A stretch of DNA of 64,000 nt from Flavobacterium sp. W4I14 (GTDB lineage Bacteria > Bacteroidota > Bacteroidia > Sphingobacteriales > Sphingobacteriaceae), in NCBI GenBank assembly GCA_030817875.1, contig JAUSZU010000001.1, positions 248,001 to 312,000 on the forward strand, in the 5' to 3' direction. Of this stretch, positions 17,087 to 24,906 are shown piece after piece; the stretch's first letter is position 1; the number at the start of each line of letters is the position of its first letter. The translations under genes were made by a program, and so were the position numbers. The notes below the pieces were generated by a model, which saw nothing but the letters and a program-made list of their open reading frames with translations, made no database searches and was not told where the DNA came from.

Positions 17087-17833
17087 ATGAAAACACTAAC
17101 TGTCATTATAACAGGCGCATCAACAGGTATCGGTCGTGCCATTGCGGCTTTATTTTTGAAACAAGGTCACAATGTGGTGATCAACGCTGCAAATGAGAAC
17201 AATTTAATCAGTGCTTACAACGAATTAGGATCACACGATCAATTGGCGATGGTAGCTGGCGATATCAGCAACATAAACACAGGTAAACGATTGGTAGAAA
17301 CTGCTATAGCGCGTTTTGGTGCTGTAGATGTGCTGGTCAATAATGCCGGTATTTTTGAACCAAAACCTTTTTTAGCCGTAGATGAAGCGCACCTGGACAA
17401 ATTTTTGAGCATCAATTTAAAAGGCACATTTTTCACCACTCAGGCAGCCATCACGCAGATGTTGAAACAAGATGGTGGTGCTGTTATTAACATCGGAACT
17501 GTATTGGTAGATCATGCCATTGGAGGTTTTCCTGCTACAGCACCCATTTCAAGTAAAGGTGGTATCCATGCTTTAACCAAACAATTGGCTGCAGAGTTCG
17601 GCAAAAACAACATCCGGGTAAATGGTATCGCACCTGGGATTATTAGAAGTCCGTTGCAGGCCAAAAATGGCATTAGTGATGCAGATGCGTTTGCGGGTTT
17701 ACATTTATTAAACCGTATTGGCGAAACAGAAGATGTTGCTCAACTCGCCCTGTACCTGGCAGAAAGTAATTTTGTAACGGGCGAAATCATCAATTTAGAC
17801 GGAGGTCATGTAGCGGGGCATCACATTGGCTAA
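17087..17833 (+). CDS. SDR-family oxidoreductase lacking the usual catalytic Tyr
   Basis: The product is 248 aa with a Rossmann fold. The cofactor loop TGASTGIGRA lies at residues about 8-17, NNAG near 86-89, and a C-terminal INLDGG is present. The usual YxxxK site reads PISSK (nucleotides CCCATTTCAAGTAAA): the lysine is present, but the tyrosine position is proline. The serine position is also changed (NIGTV instead of NISS). Classical dehydrogenase chemistry therefore looks doubtful; a binding role or altered chemistry is possible. The sequence is otherwise well kept, so this is not decay. It belongs to the operon with the tautomerase and nitronate monooxygenase. Confidence 0.88.
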   Translation: MKTLTVIITGASTGIGRAIAALFLKQGHNVVINAANENNLISAYNELGSHDQLAMVAGDISNINTGKRLVETAIARFGAVDVLVNNAGIFEPKPFLAVDEAHLDKFLSINLKGTFFTTQAAITQMLKQDGGAVINIGTVLVDHAIGGFPATAPISSKGGIHALTKQLAAEFGKNNIRVNGIAPGIIRSPLQAKNGISDADAFAGLHLLNRIGETEDVAQLALYLAESNFVTGEIINLDGGHVAGHHIG

Positions 17834-17908
17834 GGATAAAAATTAAAACAAGAACCAGGTATGCAAAGGGAACATTTAACCCCGGGCATACCTTAAAAAA
17901 TTAAAACC

Positions 17909-18289
17909 ATGAACAATTACACTGAAAACGCAAATGCAATAGCAGAGGTACTGTCATCTTATTTTAAGGGAGTTTTTAATGGAGATACAGCACTGCTCAG
18001 AAAAATATTTCACCCCCAGTCTATATTGGCTGGTGATGTAAATGGCCTTCCATATTTTAAAACACTGGATGAGTATTTAGAAGGGGTAAGTAAGCGCAAA
18101 AGTCCGCACGAACTCAATGAAACATTCCACATGGAAATATTGTCGATAGAAATTATCAATTCTATTGCAATTGCCAAAGTTCATCTGCCTATTTTTGATT
18201 TTAATTATTACGATCTTTTATCGCTAAATCTAACCGATCGGGGATGGCTAATTGTGAATAAACTTCTAACCAACGTAAAAATTTATTAG
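17909..18289 (+). CDS. NTF2-like protein (lumazine-binding-like type)
   Basis: The product is 126 aa with a cone-shaped NTF2-like alpha+beta fold: an opening helix with YFKGVFNGDTALLRKIFHP, then LPYFKTLDEYLEGVSKRKSP and a C-terminal sheet ending RGWLIVNKLLTNVKIY. Members of this group are small-molecule-binding or isomerase-like proteins of largely unknown function. It sits 75 bp after the SDR gene and one base before the nitronate monooxygenase gene, so it is co-transcribed with them. Confidence 0.82.
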   Translation: MNNYTENANAIAEVLSSYFKGVFNGDTALLRKIFHPQSILAGDVNGLPYFKTLDEYLEGVSKRKSPHELNETFHMEILSIEIINSIAIAKVHLPIFDFNYYDLLSLNLTDRGWLIVNKLLTNVKIY

Positions 18290-18290
18290 G

Positions 18291-19349
18291 ATGTGGAACA
18301 GAACTAAAATAACCGAACTTTTAAAAATCGAATACCCGATTTTATTAGGCCCAATGGGCGGTGGATTTTCAACACCTGAGCTTTTAGCAGCCGTATCAAA
18401 CGCTGGTGGTTTGGGCAGTATAGGCGCATATACCTTAAGCCCTGAAGAAATTATCGAAACCGATAAAATTGTAAGAACAAAAACAGATAAACCTTATAAC
18501 ATCAACCTATGGGTAAATGATGTAGATGAGCGTTTGCTTAATTATGCATCAGAAAAAATAGGGGAAATTAAACTATTATTCAAACCTTTTTTTGATGAAT
18601 TGAGTATTCCCTTACCAGATCTTGATGCCAATATTCCATCAAAATTTTTGAAACAGGTAGAAACGCTTTTCGAGCTAAAACCTGCAGTATTTAGTTTTAT
18701 ATTCGGCATACCTTCAAAAGAAATATTAAACGAAGCACGAAAGCTAGGTATTAAAACAGTGGGTGCAGCAACCACATTAGACGAAGCTTTAGCACTCGAA
18801 GAAGCCGGAGTTGATGCCATTGTAGCAACTGGATTTGAAGCGGGCGGACATCGTCCATCGTTTCTTAAACCAGCAGATGAATCGCTAACAGGAACTTTTG
18901 CACTGATCCAGCAGGTAAAAGCGAAAACAAAAACACCTCTAATTGCTGCCGGTGGTATTGCCGATGCAAAAGGTATAAGGGCCGCATTAACGCTTGGCGC
19001 AGATGCAGTCCAGATCGGTACTGCCTTTTTAGTAACCGACGAATCTAATGCAACGCCGATGCACAAAGCAAAACTTTTCTCCGAAGAATCAAAAAATACG
19101 GTACTTTCTAAATCATTAACAGGGAGAATGGGCCGGATGATTGCTAACCGGATATCCAACGCTATTCGTTATGAAACTGAGGTATTGCCCTTTCCACTGC
19201 AAACCCGATTAATGGGGCCGTTAAGAGCCGCTGCCATTGAACAGGGCAAAACAGATATGTACAATTTCTGGTCGGGACAAAACGCGGTAAACTTAAAATA
19301 TACTTCTGCAAGAGAATTAATGGAGGCGTTGATTAGAGAGATGAATTAG
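18291..19349 (+). CDS. Nitronate monooxygenase (2-nitropropane dioxygenase family)
   Basis: The product is 352 aa, an FMN-binding TIM barrel. Visible family motifs are LGPMGGGFSTPELLAAVSNAGG near the N-terminus, ATGFEAGGHRPS (the GGH histidine is the usual catalytic base), PLIAAGGIADAKGIRAAL and GADAVQIGTAFL for flavin phosphate binding. Members oxidise propionate-3-nitronate or other alkyl nitronates; some are promiscuous or have other oxidase roles. It is the last gene of the YceI operon. The set (tautomerase, SDR, NMO) suggests detoxification or catabolism of a small reactive compound, which is inference. Confidence 0.92.
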   Translation: MWNRTKITELLKIEYPILLGPMGGGFSTPELLAAVSNAGGLGSIGAYTLSPEEIIETDKIVRTKTDKPYNINLWVNDVDERLLNYASEKIGEIKLLFKPFFDELSIPLPDLDANIPSKFLKQVETLFELKPAVFSFIFGIPSKEILNEARKLGIKTVGAATTLDEALALEEAGVDAIVATGFEAGGHRPSFLKPADESLTGTFALIQQVKAKTKTPLIAAGGIADAKGIRAALTLGADAVQIGTAFLVTDESNATPMHKAKLFSEESKNTVLSKSLTGRMGRMIANRISNAIRYETEVLPFPLQTRLMGPLRAAAIEQGKTDMYNFWSGQNAVNLKYTSARELMEALIREMN

Positions 19350-19781
19350 TTCATTGGTCATTGGTTCATTTGTCAATAGTCAGGTTGGTTAATCGGTTAA
19401 TTGAACGCTTATCTCTCTACTAAATTGGCCCTTCGATTGCACTATTAAATGACAGACTTCAATAGAATAGTCGTCATTGCGAGGAGGAACGACGAAGCAA
19501 TCTTTCATATCAACGATCCTTGCAGTAAAGATTGCTTCGTCGGCTGAAAAGCCTTCTCGCAATGACGATTCCACACACCCAAAATGCCATAAAAAACTCA
19601 TATCACTTATTTTGATTTTTATGAAATAATTGTTCCTCACGGTGGCATTTCGAATGATAAATCGACTTTAGATTAAAGATTTCAGACACTGGACTTTCTA
19701 CTGGTTATTGCAAATTGATAACAGACAACTGTAAACTGGCGATCGGACTTCGGACTCCCGACTAAATACTCCGGACTAAAT
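19350..19781. other. 432-bp intergenic region with REP-like and low-complexity repeats
   Basis: This is convergent space between the nitronate monooxygenase and YdeI-like genes. It holds the family A inverted repeat at 19471-19568, short ttcattggtcattggttca strings at 19350-19370 and GGACTCC(C)-type strings near 19748-19780. No coding potential is convincing. Confidence 0.65.
19471..19568. repeat. REP-like inverted repeat, family A, copy 2 (98 bp)
   Basis: The terminal arms TCGTCATTGCGAG and CTCGCAATGACGA are identical to copy 1 at 2523-2619, and the inner gaagcaatctt/aagattgcttcg and cggctgaaaagcc blocks are shared. It lies between two convergent genes, where it could form a strong hairpin. 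Confidence 0.87.
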
Positions 19782-20360
19782 CTACTTCACCCGCACATTT
19801 TCCTCAGCTAAGCTAACCGTTTCACTAATCCTTGTTGCTCTTGTTTCTGCTCTTTTGGCTTCTGATATCCATTTTAATATGGCTTTCTTTGAAGAACGAG
19901 GGAATTTTTCCCAATGGTTTTGTGCTACTTTGTTGGATTCAAATTCTTTTTTCAAATCATCGGGTACAATCAGATTTTCCACGTCGTTCAGGGCATCCCA
20001 CATGCCATTGGCTTTAGCTGTTTCGATTAACTGTAATCCTGCGTTGCTCATCAATCCTTGGGCTATCATGTTTAAAGCCTTATTCTTGTTAATTGCGCTC
20101 CAATTGCTTTTAGGTTTTCTTTTGGAGAAAAATTGATAACGGCTTTCATCATCTCTTTTCACGGTTAAACTATCAATCCAGCCATAACAAAGGGCTTCAT
20201 CAACTGCGTTGCTATGAGGTAAACTACTTGCTGATGCATCTTTTTTATAAATAATTAACCAAACAGATACTTCTTTTTCATGGTTTTCGGCGAGCCATTG
20301 GCGCCAATCGGCCTGGGTTCTGGCATAAAAAGCTTTAACTCCGTTTTTTATTTCTTCCAT
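19782..20360 (-). CDS. YdeI/OmpD-associated family protein
   Basis: The product is 192 aa. It carries the YdeI signature: an N-terminal DWRQWLAENHEKEVSVWL, the conserved AVDEALCYGWIDSLTVKRDDE with FSKRKPKSNWSAINK, and a C-terminal helical region rich in Lys and Arg (KKAILKWISEAKRAETRATRI). Proteins of this family have been linked to bacteriocin or antimicrobial-peptide tolerance, but the biochemical role is unclear. It appears monocistronic. It is soluble, with no signal peptide. Confidence 0.88.
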   Translation of the reverse strand: MEEIKNGVKAFYARTQADWRQWLAENHEKEVSVWLIIYKKDASASSLPHSNAVDEALCYGWIDSLTVKRDDESRYQFFSKRKPKSNWSAINKNKALNMIAQGLMSNAGLQLIETAKANGMWDALNDVENLIVPDDLKKEFESNKVAQNHWEKFPRSSKKAILKWISEAKRAETRATRISETVSLAEENVRVK

Positions 20361-20623
20361 AAAAATATAGTGTCTTTTTTTTGCTTAATCTTATTAAGGT
20401 AATTAATTTACTATTAATGTAATTGTTTTAATCGAGATTTATATTGGCTAATCAATCTTTAAGGAATACATGGATAGATTATCTGCGCTCAAGCCTTATT
20501 GTTTTATACCTGCAAGCTTTAAGTTCTAATCGTTTTTGTCGCGAAGATTAATTTAGGCAAATGCTTATTTGCTGCGGAAAATTCCTTTGGTAAAAAAAAT
20601 ACCTGTAACTGTATAATGTTAAA

Positions 20624-21739
20624 TTAAAATTCAATTACGGAATTTGACAAGGGTCTTCCTTGTCTTACTTTAAGGTGTTCCTGGTACTGCCAAGGGCTAT
20701 TACCGAAGTTATCCAGGTTTGAATATCGACCTGTCTGAGAAAAATTTTCAAACACATAAGGTAATCCTTCTGCATATAAGCGACTATCCCGATCGGCTAA
20801 ATGGAAATGGAGATGAGGGCCTGTAGATTGTCCGGTAAAGCCCAATTGCGCAATTATATCACCTTTTTTAACTTTATCTCCAGGTTTAACTCGAATACTA
20901 TTTGGCTTTAGGTGTTCATAGAAAGCATACTGGCCGTTAGCAATTTTTATGGAAATATAATTGCCGCTGGCTTGCTCGGGTGCAGGGCTTTTGTGCTGCG
21001 AAACAGTTGTTGATTCTTTAAAATCATTGAGTACCGAAGATACTGTACCATCCGCTACAGCAACTATTGTATTTTGATAGCCAAACCAGTTTTGGATAGA
21101 ATCTGTATTTTTGGAGGCATATTTCCCCACACTGTCTACACGGATAAAATCGATGGCGAAACGGCCGGGAAGAAATTGCTTTCCCTTTTCTGAATAAAAT
21201 ACTCTTCTATGTCCTGAAACCCATGCCGGGTCGTAAATGGCTGTCCATAAACCTGCTTGCAGTGGTTTGCCCAATACGGTTGGTTTAGTAACTGTTGGAT
21301 GTAATTCTGTTATGATAAATGCAGTTGTATTATTTTTGGTTCGGTGGTGAACCCAAAACTCAAGTTTGTTTACTATAGTTTCTGCTTTTAACTCCTCGGT
21401 TTCGAGTTCTATGTAAATCAATTCCGAGCCGCCAGCAGGAATGATCAGATTTCCGTTTTTCTGATCGCTACTTTTTGTACGTTCGGCAAGTTTTGGCCCA
21501 TTTAGGTTAAGGTATGACTTATTTTTTCCTGATATGTTTAATGTTTTTAGTTCAATAGTGTCTGTGCCAGCATTTTTTAATTGAAGTTCGTAATAGAGGG
21601 AAGAATTTGTTCCGATTTTGGTCCACGACGGATTTTGGTGAATAGATAATGATATTTTTTCTTTATTTTGAGCAAAGAGGGGCTCAAAAAATAGACCTGA
21701 ACCAAGAAGAAAAGTGATCGTTAATAACTGTCTAATCAT
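20624..21739 (-). CDS. M23-family peptidase-like protein with an altered first zinc-ligand motif
   Basis: The product is 371 aa, exported (signal peptide ending LFAQ near residue 24). An N-terminal beta-sandwich region (about 30-150) precedes a LytM/M23 domain at about 180-345. The second half of the site is canonical: YEHLKPNSIRVKPGD and TGPHLHFHL. The first motif, normally H-x3-D, reads RFAID, with Arg in place of the zinc-binding His. Similar RFAID variants may exist as a subfamily (from memory, unverified). Peptidoglycan endopeptidase activity is therefore uncertain; a carbohydrate-binding or regulatory role is possible. It stands alone, with AT-rich repeats on its upstream side. Confidence 0.85.
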   Translation of the reverse strand: MIRQLLTITFLLGSGLFFEPLFAQNKEKISLSIHQNPSWTKIGTNSSLYYELQLKNAGTDTIELKTLNISGKNKSYLNLNGPKLAERTKSSDQKNGNLIIPAGGSELIYIELETEELKAETIVNKLEFWVHHRTKNNTTAFIITELHPTVTKPTVLGKPLQAGLWTAIYDPAWVSGHRRVFYSEKGKQFLPGRFAIDFIRVDSVGKYASKNTDSIQNWFGYQNTIVAVADGTVSSVLNDFKESTTVSQHKSPAPEQASGNYISIKIANGQYAFYEHLKPNSIRVKPGDKVKKGDIIAQLGFTGQSTGPHLHFHLADRDSRLYAEGLPYVFENFSQTGRYSNLDNFGNSPWQYQEHLKVRQGRPLSNSVIEF

Positions 21740-21911
21740 GTTTTAAATTTTATCAACTCCAAAGTAATTATGGTTCATTTGTTCATTAGTCATTAGTTAT
21801 TCACTCATTCAATAACTGGTCTAATCGACTCCAAACTGGTTCACTCGGTTAATTGTTGAAATCGGTTAATTGACTCTAAACGCCAAACGCTCAACTCTAA
21901 ACTACCGTTGC
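21740..21911. repeat. Low-complexity AT-rich intergenic repeats
   Basis: Imperfect copies of strings such as ttcattagtcattagttat and ggttaattg...tcggttaattgactc fill this gap. They resemble the strings at 19350-19410 and 15105-15150. No gene or hairpin stands out. Confidence 0.5.
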
Positions 21912-22463
21912 TCATTTATCGTTAACGCTGTATATCAGCTGCAAAACACCTGATGGAGCGCTTTTTGTTTCTTTTAATGTTAACCAGACCCGATTGTTAA
22001 TTTCGCTGAACAGTAATTTTCCTTCACCCAATATTACGGGATGTACAGCTAGCTGCAATTCATCAACCAGGCCGGCATTTAAAAAAGTCGATATTAATTT
22101 TGCACCACCGTACAGCCAGATGTTTTTGCCGGGAAGATTTTTAATTTCGTTTACTTTTTCCACAATATCCGTTTGGATAAAAACAGCACCTGTATCATCG
22201 CTGGTTTTGGTCTCCGAAAAAACATATTTTTTCTTGCTGTTAATATTTTCGGAGATCGATTTCATCAGGTCGTCTTCTTCTTCTCCGGGTTGGTAATTTC
22301 CCCATAAATCATAGCTGATGCGCCCATAAAAAATAGAATCTATGCCATCCAAAAAATCATTAAAATTGGCATCGCCATCCATAATGCACCAATCAATTTC
22401 TCCGTTAGGCCCTTCAATGTAGCCATCAAGCGTAACGGCAAGGTTTAGAATAATCTTTCTCAT
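21912..22463 (-). CDS. Dihydrofolate reductase-like (RibD C-terminal) family protein
   Basis: The product is 183 aa and spans one RibD-C/DHFR-like domain: MRKIILNLAVTLDGYIEG at the N-terminus, DSIFYGRISYDLW, then the NADPH-binding KNIWLYGGAKLISTFL and the late VHPVILGEGKLLF. The family includes YyaP/YwjB-type reductases of unknown substrate; a true folA role is unlikely because the sequence follows the RibD type. The start codon lies 9 bp downstream of the GNAT stop, so the two form a small operon. Confidence 0.9.
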   Translation of the reverse strand: MRKIILNLAVTLDGYIEGPNGEIDWCIMDGDANFNDFLDGIDSIFYGRISYDLWGNYQPGEEEDDLMKSISENINSKKKYVFSETKTSDDTGAVFIQTDIVEKVNEIKNLPGKNIWLYGGAKLISTFLNAGLVDELQLAVHPVILGEGKLLFSEINNRVWLTLKETKSAPSGVLQLIYSVNDK

Positions 22464-22472
22464 ATTTCGAAA

Positions 22473-22868
22473 TTATTTTATCCGTTCGATACTAAAAGCG
22501 CGATCTTCTTTGTTAAAACCCACTTTAGGGTAATAATCAAAAGCAGTAGGTACTGATAAAAGAAGAAGCATACATTGGTCTCCGAGTTTTTGACGTGTAA
22601 TAGCAATCATTTCTTTGCCTATACCAGCGCTTTTAAAGCCTGTAAATACAGCCAAGTCTGCCAGGTAAGCGCACCAAACCCAATCGGTAATGGTTCTGCA
22701 AATGCCAACAAGTTTATCCTCTTGCCATGCGGTAACCAATAGGTCGGCATTTTTTACCATCAGCGCTATTCTTTCCGGTTCAGTTGGCCTTTTAAGTCCT
22801 GCCTGGACAAATAGTTCAATTACTTCTTCTGGTGCAGGGATAACACCTATCTTATAGGTAATATTCAT
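22473..22868 (-). CDS. GNAT-family N-acetyltransferase
   Basis: The product is 131 aa. I place the start at the ATG 22866-22868 (MNITYKIGVIPAPEE), since the longer reading to 22904 adds a non-conserved extension. The GNAT core is clear: DKLVGICRTITDWVWCAYLADLAV followed by the acetyl-CoA loop FKSAGIGKEMI (Q/RxxGxG/A-like) and LLLLSVPTAFDYYPKVGF, where YYPKVGF is the usual C-terminal signature. The acceptor is unknown. It is co-transcribed with the downstream reductase-like gene. Confidence 0.9.
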   Translation of the reverse strand: MNITYKIGVIPAPEEVIELFVQAGLKRPTEPERIALMVKNADLLVTAWQEDKLVGICRTITDWVWCAYLADLAVFTGFKSAGIGKEMIAITRQKLGDQCMLLLLSVPTAFDYYPKVGFNKEDRAFSIERIK

Positions 22869-23039
22869 ATCAATAGGTTTTACTACTAAATTACAAAATA
22901 TCACTTAACGGACTAATATAAAATTGGTTTTGAAATTAGATTTGGCATTCATCACCATCACTTAATTCTTCAACTTAACCTTAAGTTAACATATACGCTC
23001 TTTCTTTGCTGTGCATTGCCTGATATAGATGCTTTTAAC

Positions 23040-24644
23040 ATGATCAAACCCTTTAGTGTTCTTTTGCTTTTTCTATTCTTCATTTCTAATGCAAATGCCC
23101 AGGAAGAAAAATTCGAATCGATTATTGCCCTGAACCAAAAAGATCCAACCGCAGCCCTGGCTCAATTAAAAAAAATATACGCCAAATCTATCGATGACAA
23201 TGATGAGCTTTTAGAAGGCAAATGTTTGCAGCAAATGGGCAAGGTTTGTTATACACAGGGGCATTTCAGTCAATCGTTAGAGTTCTTTTTAAAAGCCGAT
23301 AAAATATTCAGCAATGCCAATCAATCGCTTTTATTGGCCGCTAACCTTAACGATGCGGGCGTGCTCTACTATTACATGAAGCAGAAAGACAAGGCCATGC
23401 ATAGCTATAACAAAGCTATTGGTATTTATAAAAGATCGAATAACTTAACCGGACAGGCAACCGTTTTGGGCAATATTGGTCAGTTATATGAAAAACGGCA
23501 ACTTTACGACAGTGCATTTTACTATCAAAAACTCGCTTTAAAAATAAACGAACAGGTTGATGATAAAAGTGGGGTGGCAAAAATACGCGAAAACCTGGGT
23601 AGTATATATGAAGATCTGGAGCGTTACGATTCTGCCTATGTGCATTTTAAACAGTCGTTAAATTTATATCAGAAAGATCATAATGACCTGGGGAGTATCG
23701 AGGTAATCAATAATCTGGGCGATATCCTTCGTAAAACAGGCCGGTATAAAGAAAGCATTGAACAAACCGAAACTGCGTTAAAATTGGCCGAAAAGATGGG
23801 TAATATTTATCAGTTAAGCTCCTGCTGCAGAGATTTGGGCAAGGCATACGAACTGATGAACAATATGGACAGCGCCTACCACTATGTAAAACTTGGCTAT
23901 AAATACACGATTGATCTGTATTCGGAAGACGGTGCCCGGCAGGTAGCTTTTTTGCAGGTGCTTTACGATATCAATAAAAAATCGGATGAGATAAATAAAC
24001 TGAAAAACGATCGAGAGGTGAATAGGATCATTGCTTTTTCTGCCACAATTGTAGTCATATTATTGGTTGTTTTGGGTTTTGTTATTTTTAGCAGACAAAG
24101 GTTAAAATTAAGAGATCAACAGATGCTGGCGCGGCAGAAAGCGATAGAACATGATATGACCAGTCTAGCGCTCAAAAATCTTCAGCTAGAAGAACAAAGT
24201 CTGAAACAGTTGCTGGAGGTTAAAAGCAGAGAACTGTCTACCCATACCTTAAATCTGATTAAACATAACCAATTCCTTGAAAATCTTAGGAGTACCTTAC
24301 AAGCGATGGTAAAAGAGGATAAACGTGATCAGAAAAAGCAGATGAACCAGATCCTCACGGAGATTAATCAGAGCTTTAATCACGAACGCAACTGGAAAGA
24401 ATTTACAGTGGCTTTCGAACAGGTGCACCATCAGTTTCTCGAAAGCCTAAAAAAATATAGCAGTGAACTAACTTCAGCCGATATGCGCTTGATTGCACTG
24501 TTAAAAATGAACCTCGATTCGGGCGATATTGCAACCTTGCTTGGGATATCTACCGATAGCTTAAGGGTATCGAGATATAGGCTAAGGAAAAAGCTGAATC
24601 TGGCACAGGGCGATAATTTATCGGCATTTATCCAGGCATTATAA
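23040..24644 (+). CDS. Membrane-spanning TPR protein with a C-terminal HTH (one-component regulator)
   Basis: The product is 534 aa. I start at the ATG 23040-23042 because it begins a good signal sequence (MIKPFSVLLLFLFFISNANAQ). About six TPR repeats follow (residues about 30-300, e.g. AMHSYNKAIGIYKRSN, SAFYYQKLALKINEQ, YDSAYVHFKQSLNLY). One membrane segment lies near 332-352, then a coiled coil (about 355-410), then a LuxR-like HTH at the end (GDIATLLGISTDSLRVSRYRLRKKL). The layout predicts periplasmic ligand or protein sensing with DNA binding on the cytoplasmic side. It lies directly upstream of the TonB receptor/phytase genes and is their likely regulator. Confidence 0.85.
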   Translation: MIKPFSVLLLFLFFISNANAQEEKFESIIALNQKDPTAALAQLKKIYAKSIDDNDELLEGKCLQQMGKVCYTQGHFSQSLEFFLKADKIFSNANQSLLLAANLNDAGVLYYYMKQKDKAMHSYNKAIGIYKRSNNLTGQATVLGNIGQLYEKRQLYDSAFYYQKLALKINEQVDDKSGVAKIRENLGSIYEDLERYDSAYVHFKQSLNLYQKDHNDLGSIEVINNLGDILRKTGRYKESIEQTETALKLAEKMGNIYQLSSCCRDLGKAYELMNNMDSAYHYVKLGYKYTIDLYSEDGARQVAFLQVLYDINKKSDEINKLKNDREVNRIIAFSATIVVILLVVLGFVIFSRQRLKLRDQQMLARQKAIEHDMTSLALKNLQLEEQSLKQLLEVKSRELSTHTLNLIKHNQFLENLRSTLQAMVKEDKRDQKKQMNQILTEINQSFNHERNWKEFTVAFEQVHHQFLESLKKYSSELTSADMRLIALLKMNLDSGDIATLLGISTDSLRVSRYRLRKKLNLAQGDNLSAFIQAL

Positions 24645-24906
24645 CCGTTACATAAGCTGTTATATATTACCTGTTTTTTTTTGATTTATGCAACTTAACA
24701 ATTTGTTAATGTAACGGTAATGAAAGCATAACGGCGTTTTGGTTTATGTTTAATTTGTTGATAATCATCATGTTGTACTTTTGTGTTGCCTTTTGATATA
24801 TGCTTGTTGTAACGCTGTTGCCTTTATGTAACCTCAATAATTTCTTTGTGTAAAATGGTGTATACACCTTTGCGCCGTCGATAATAAAAAGACATGACCA
24901 AACACA
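24645..24906 (+). promoter_or_regulatory. Promoter region of the TonB receptor/phytase operon with a 12-bp palindrome
   Basis: A perfect palindrome GGTGTATACACC at 24857-24868 abuts a degenerate -7 box CACCTTTG (24865-24872), 39 bp before the start codon. Such overlap suits a repressor or a regulator touching RNA polymerase. AT-rich DNA with aacaatttgttaatgtaacgg fills the rest. No gene is seen. Confidence 0.5.

Noticed and set aside
18542..19159. 205-codon open frame antisense to the nitronate monooxygenase gene
   Set aside because: It is a shadow of a well-conserved gene: low-complexity Ser/Ala-rich translation without any motif.
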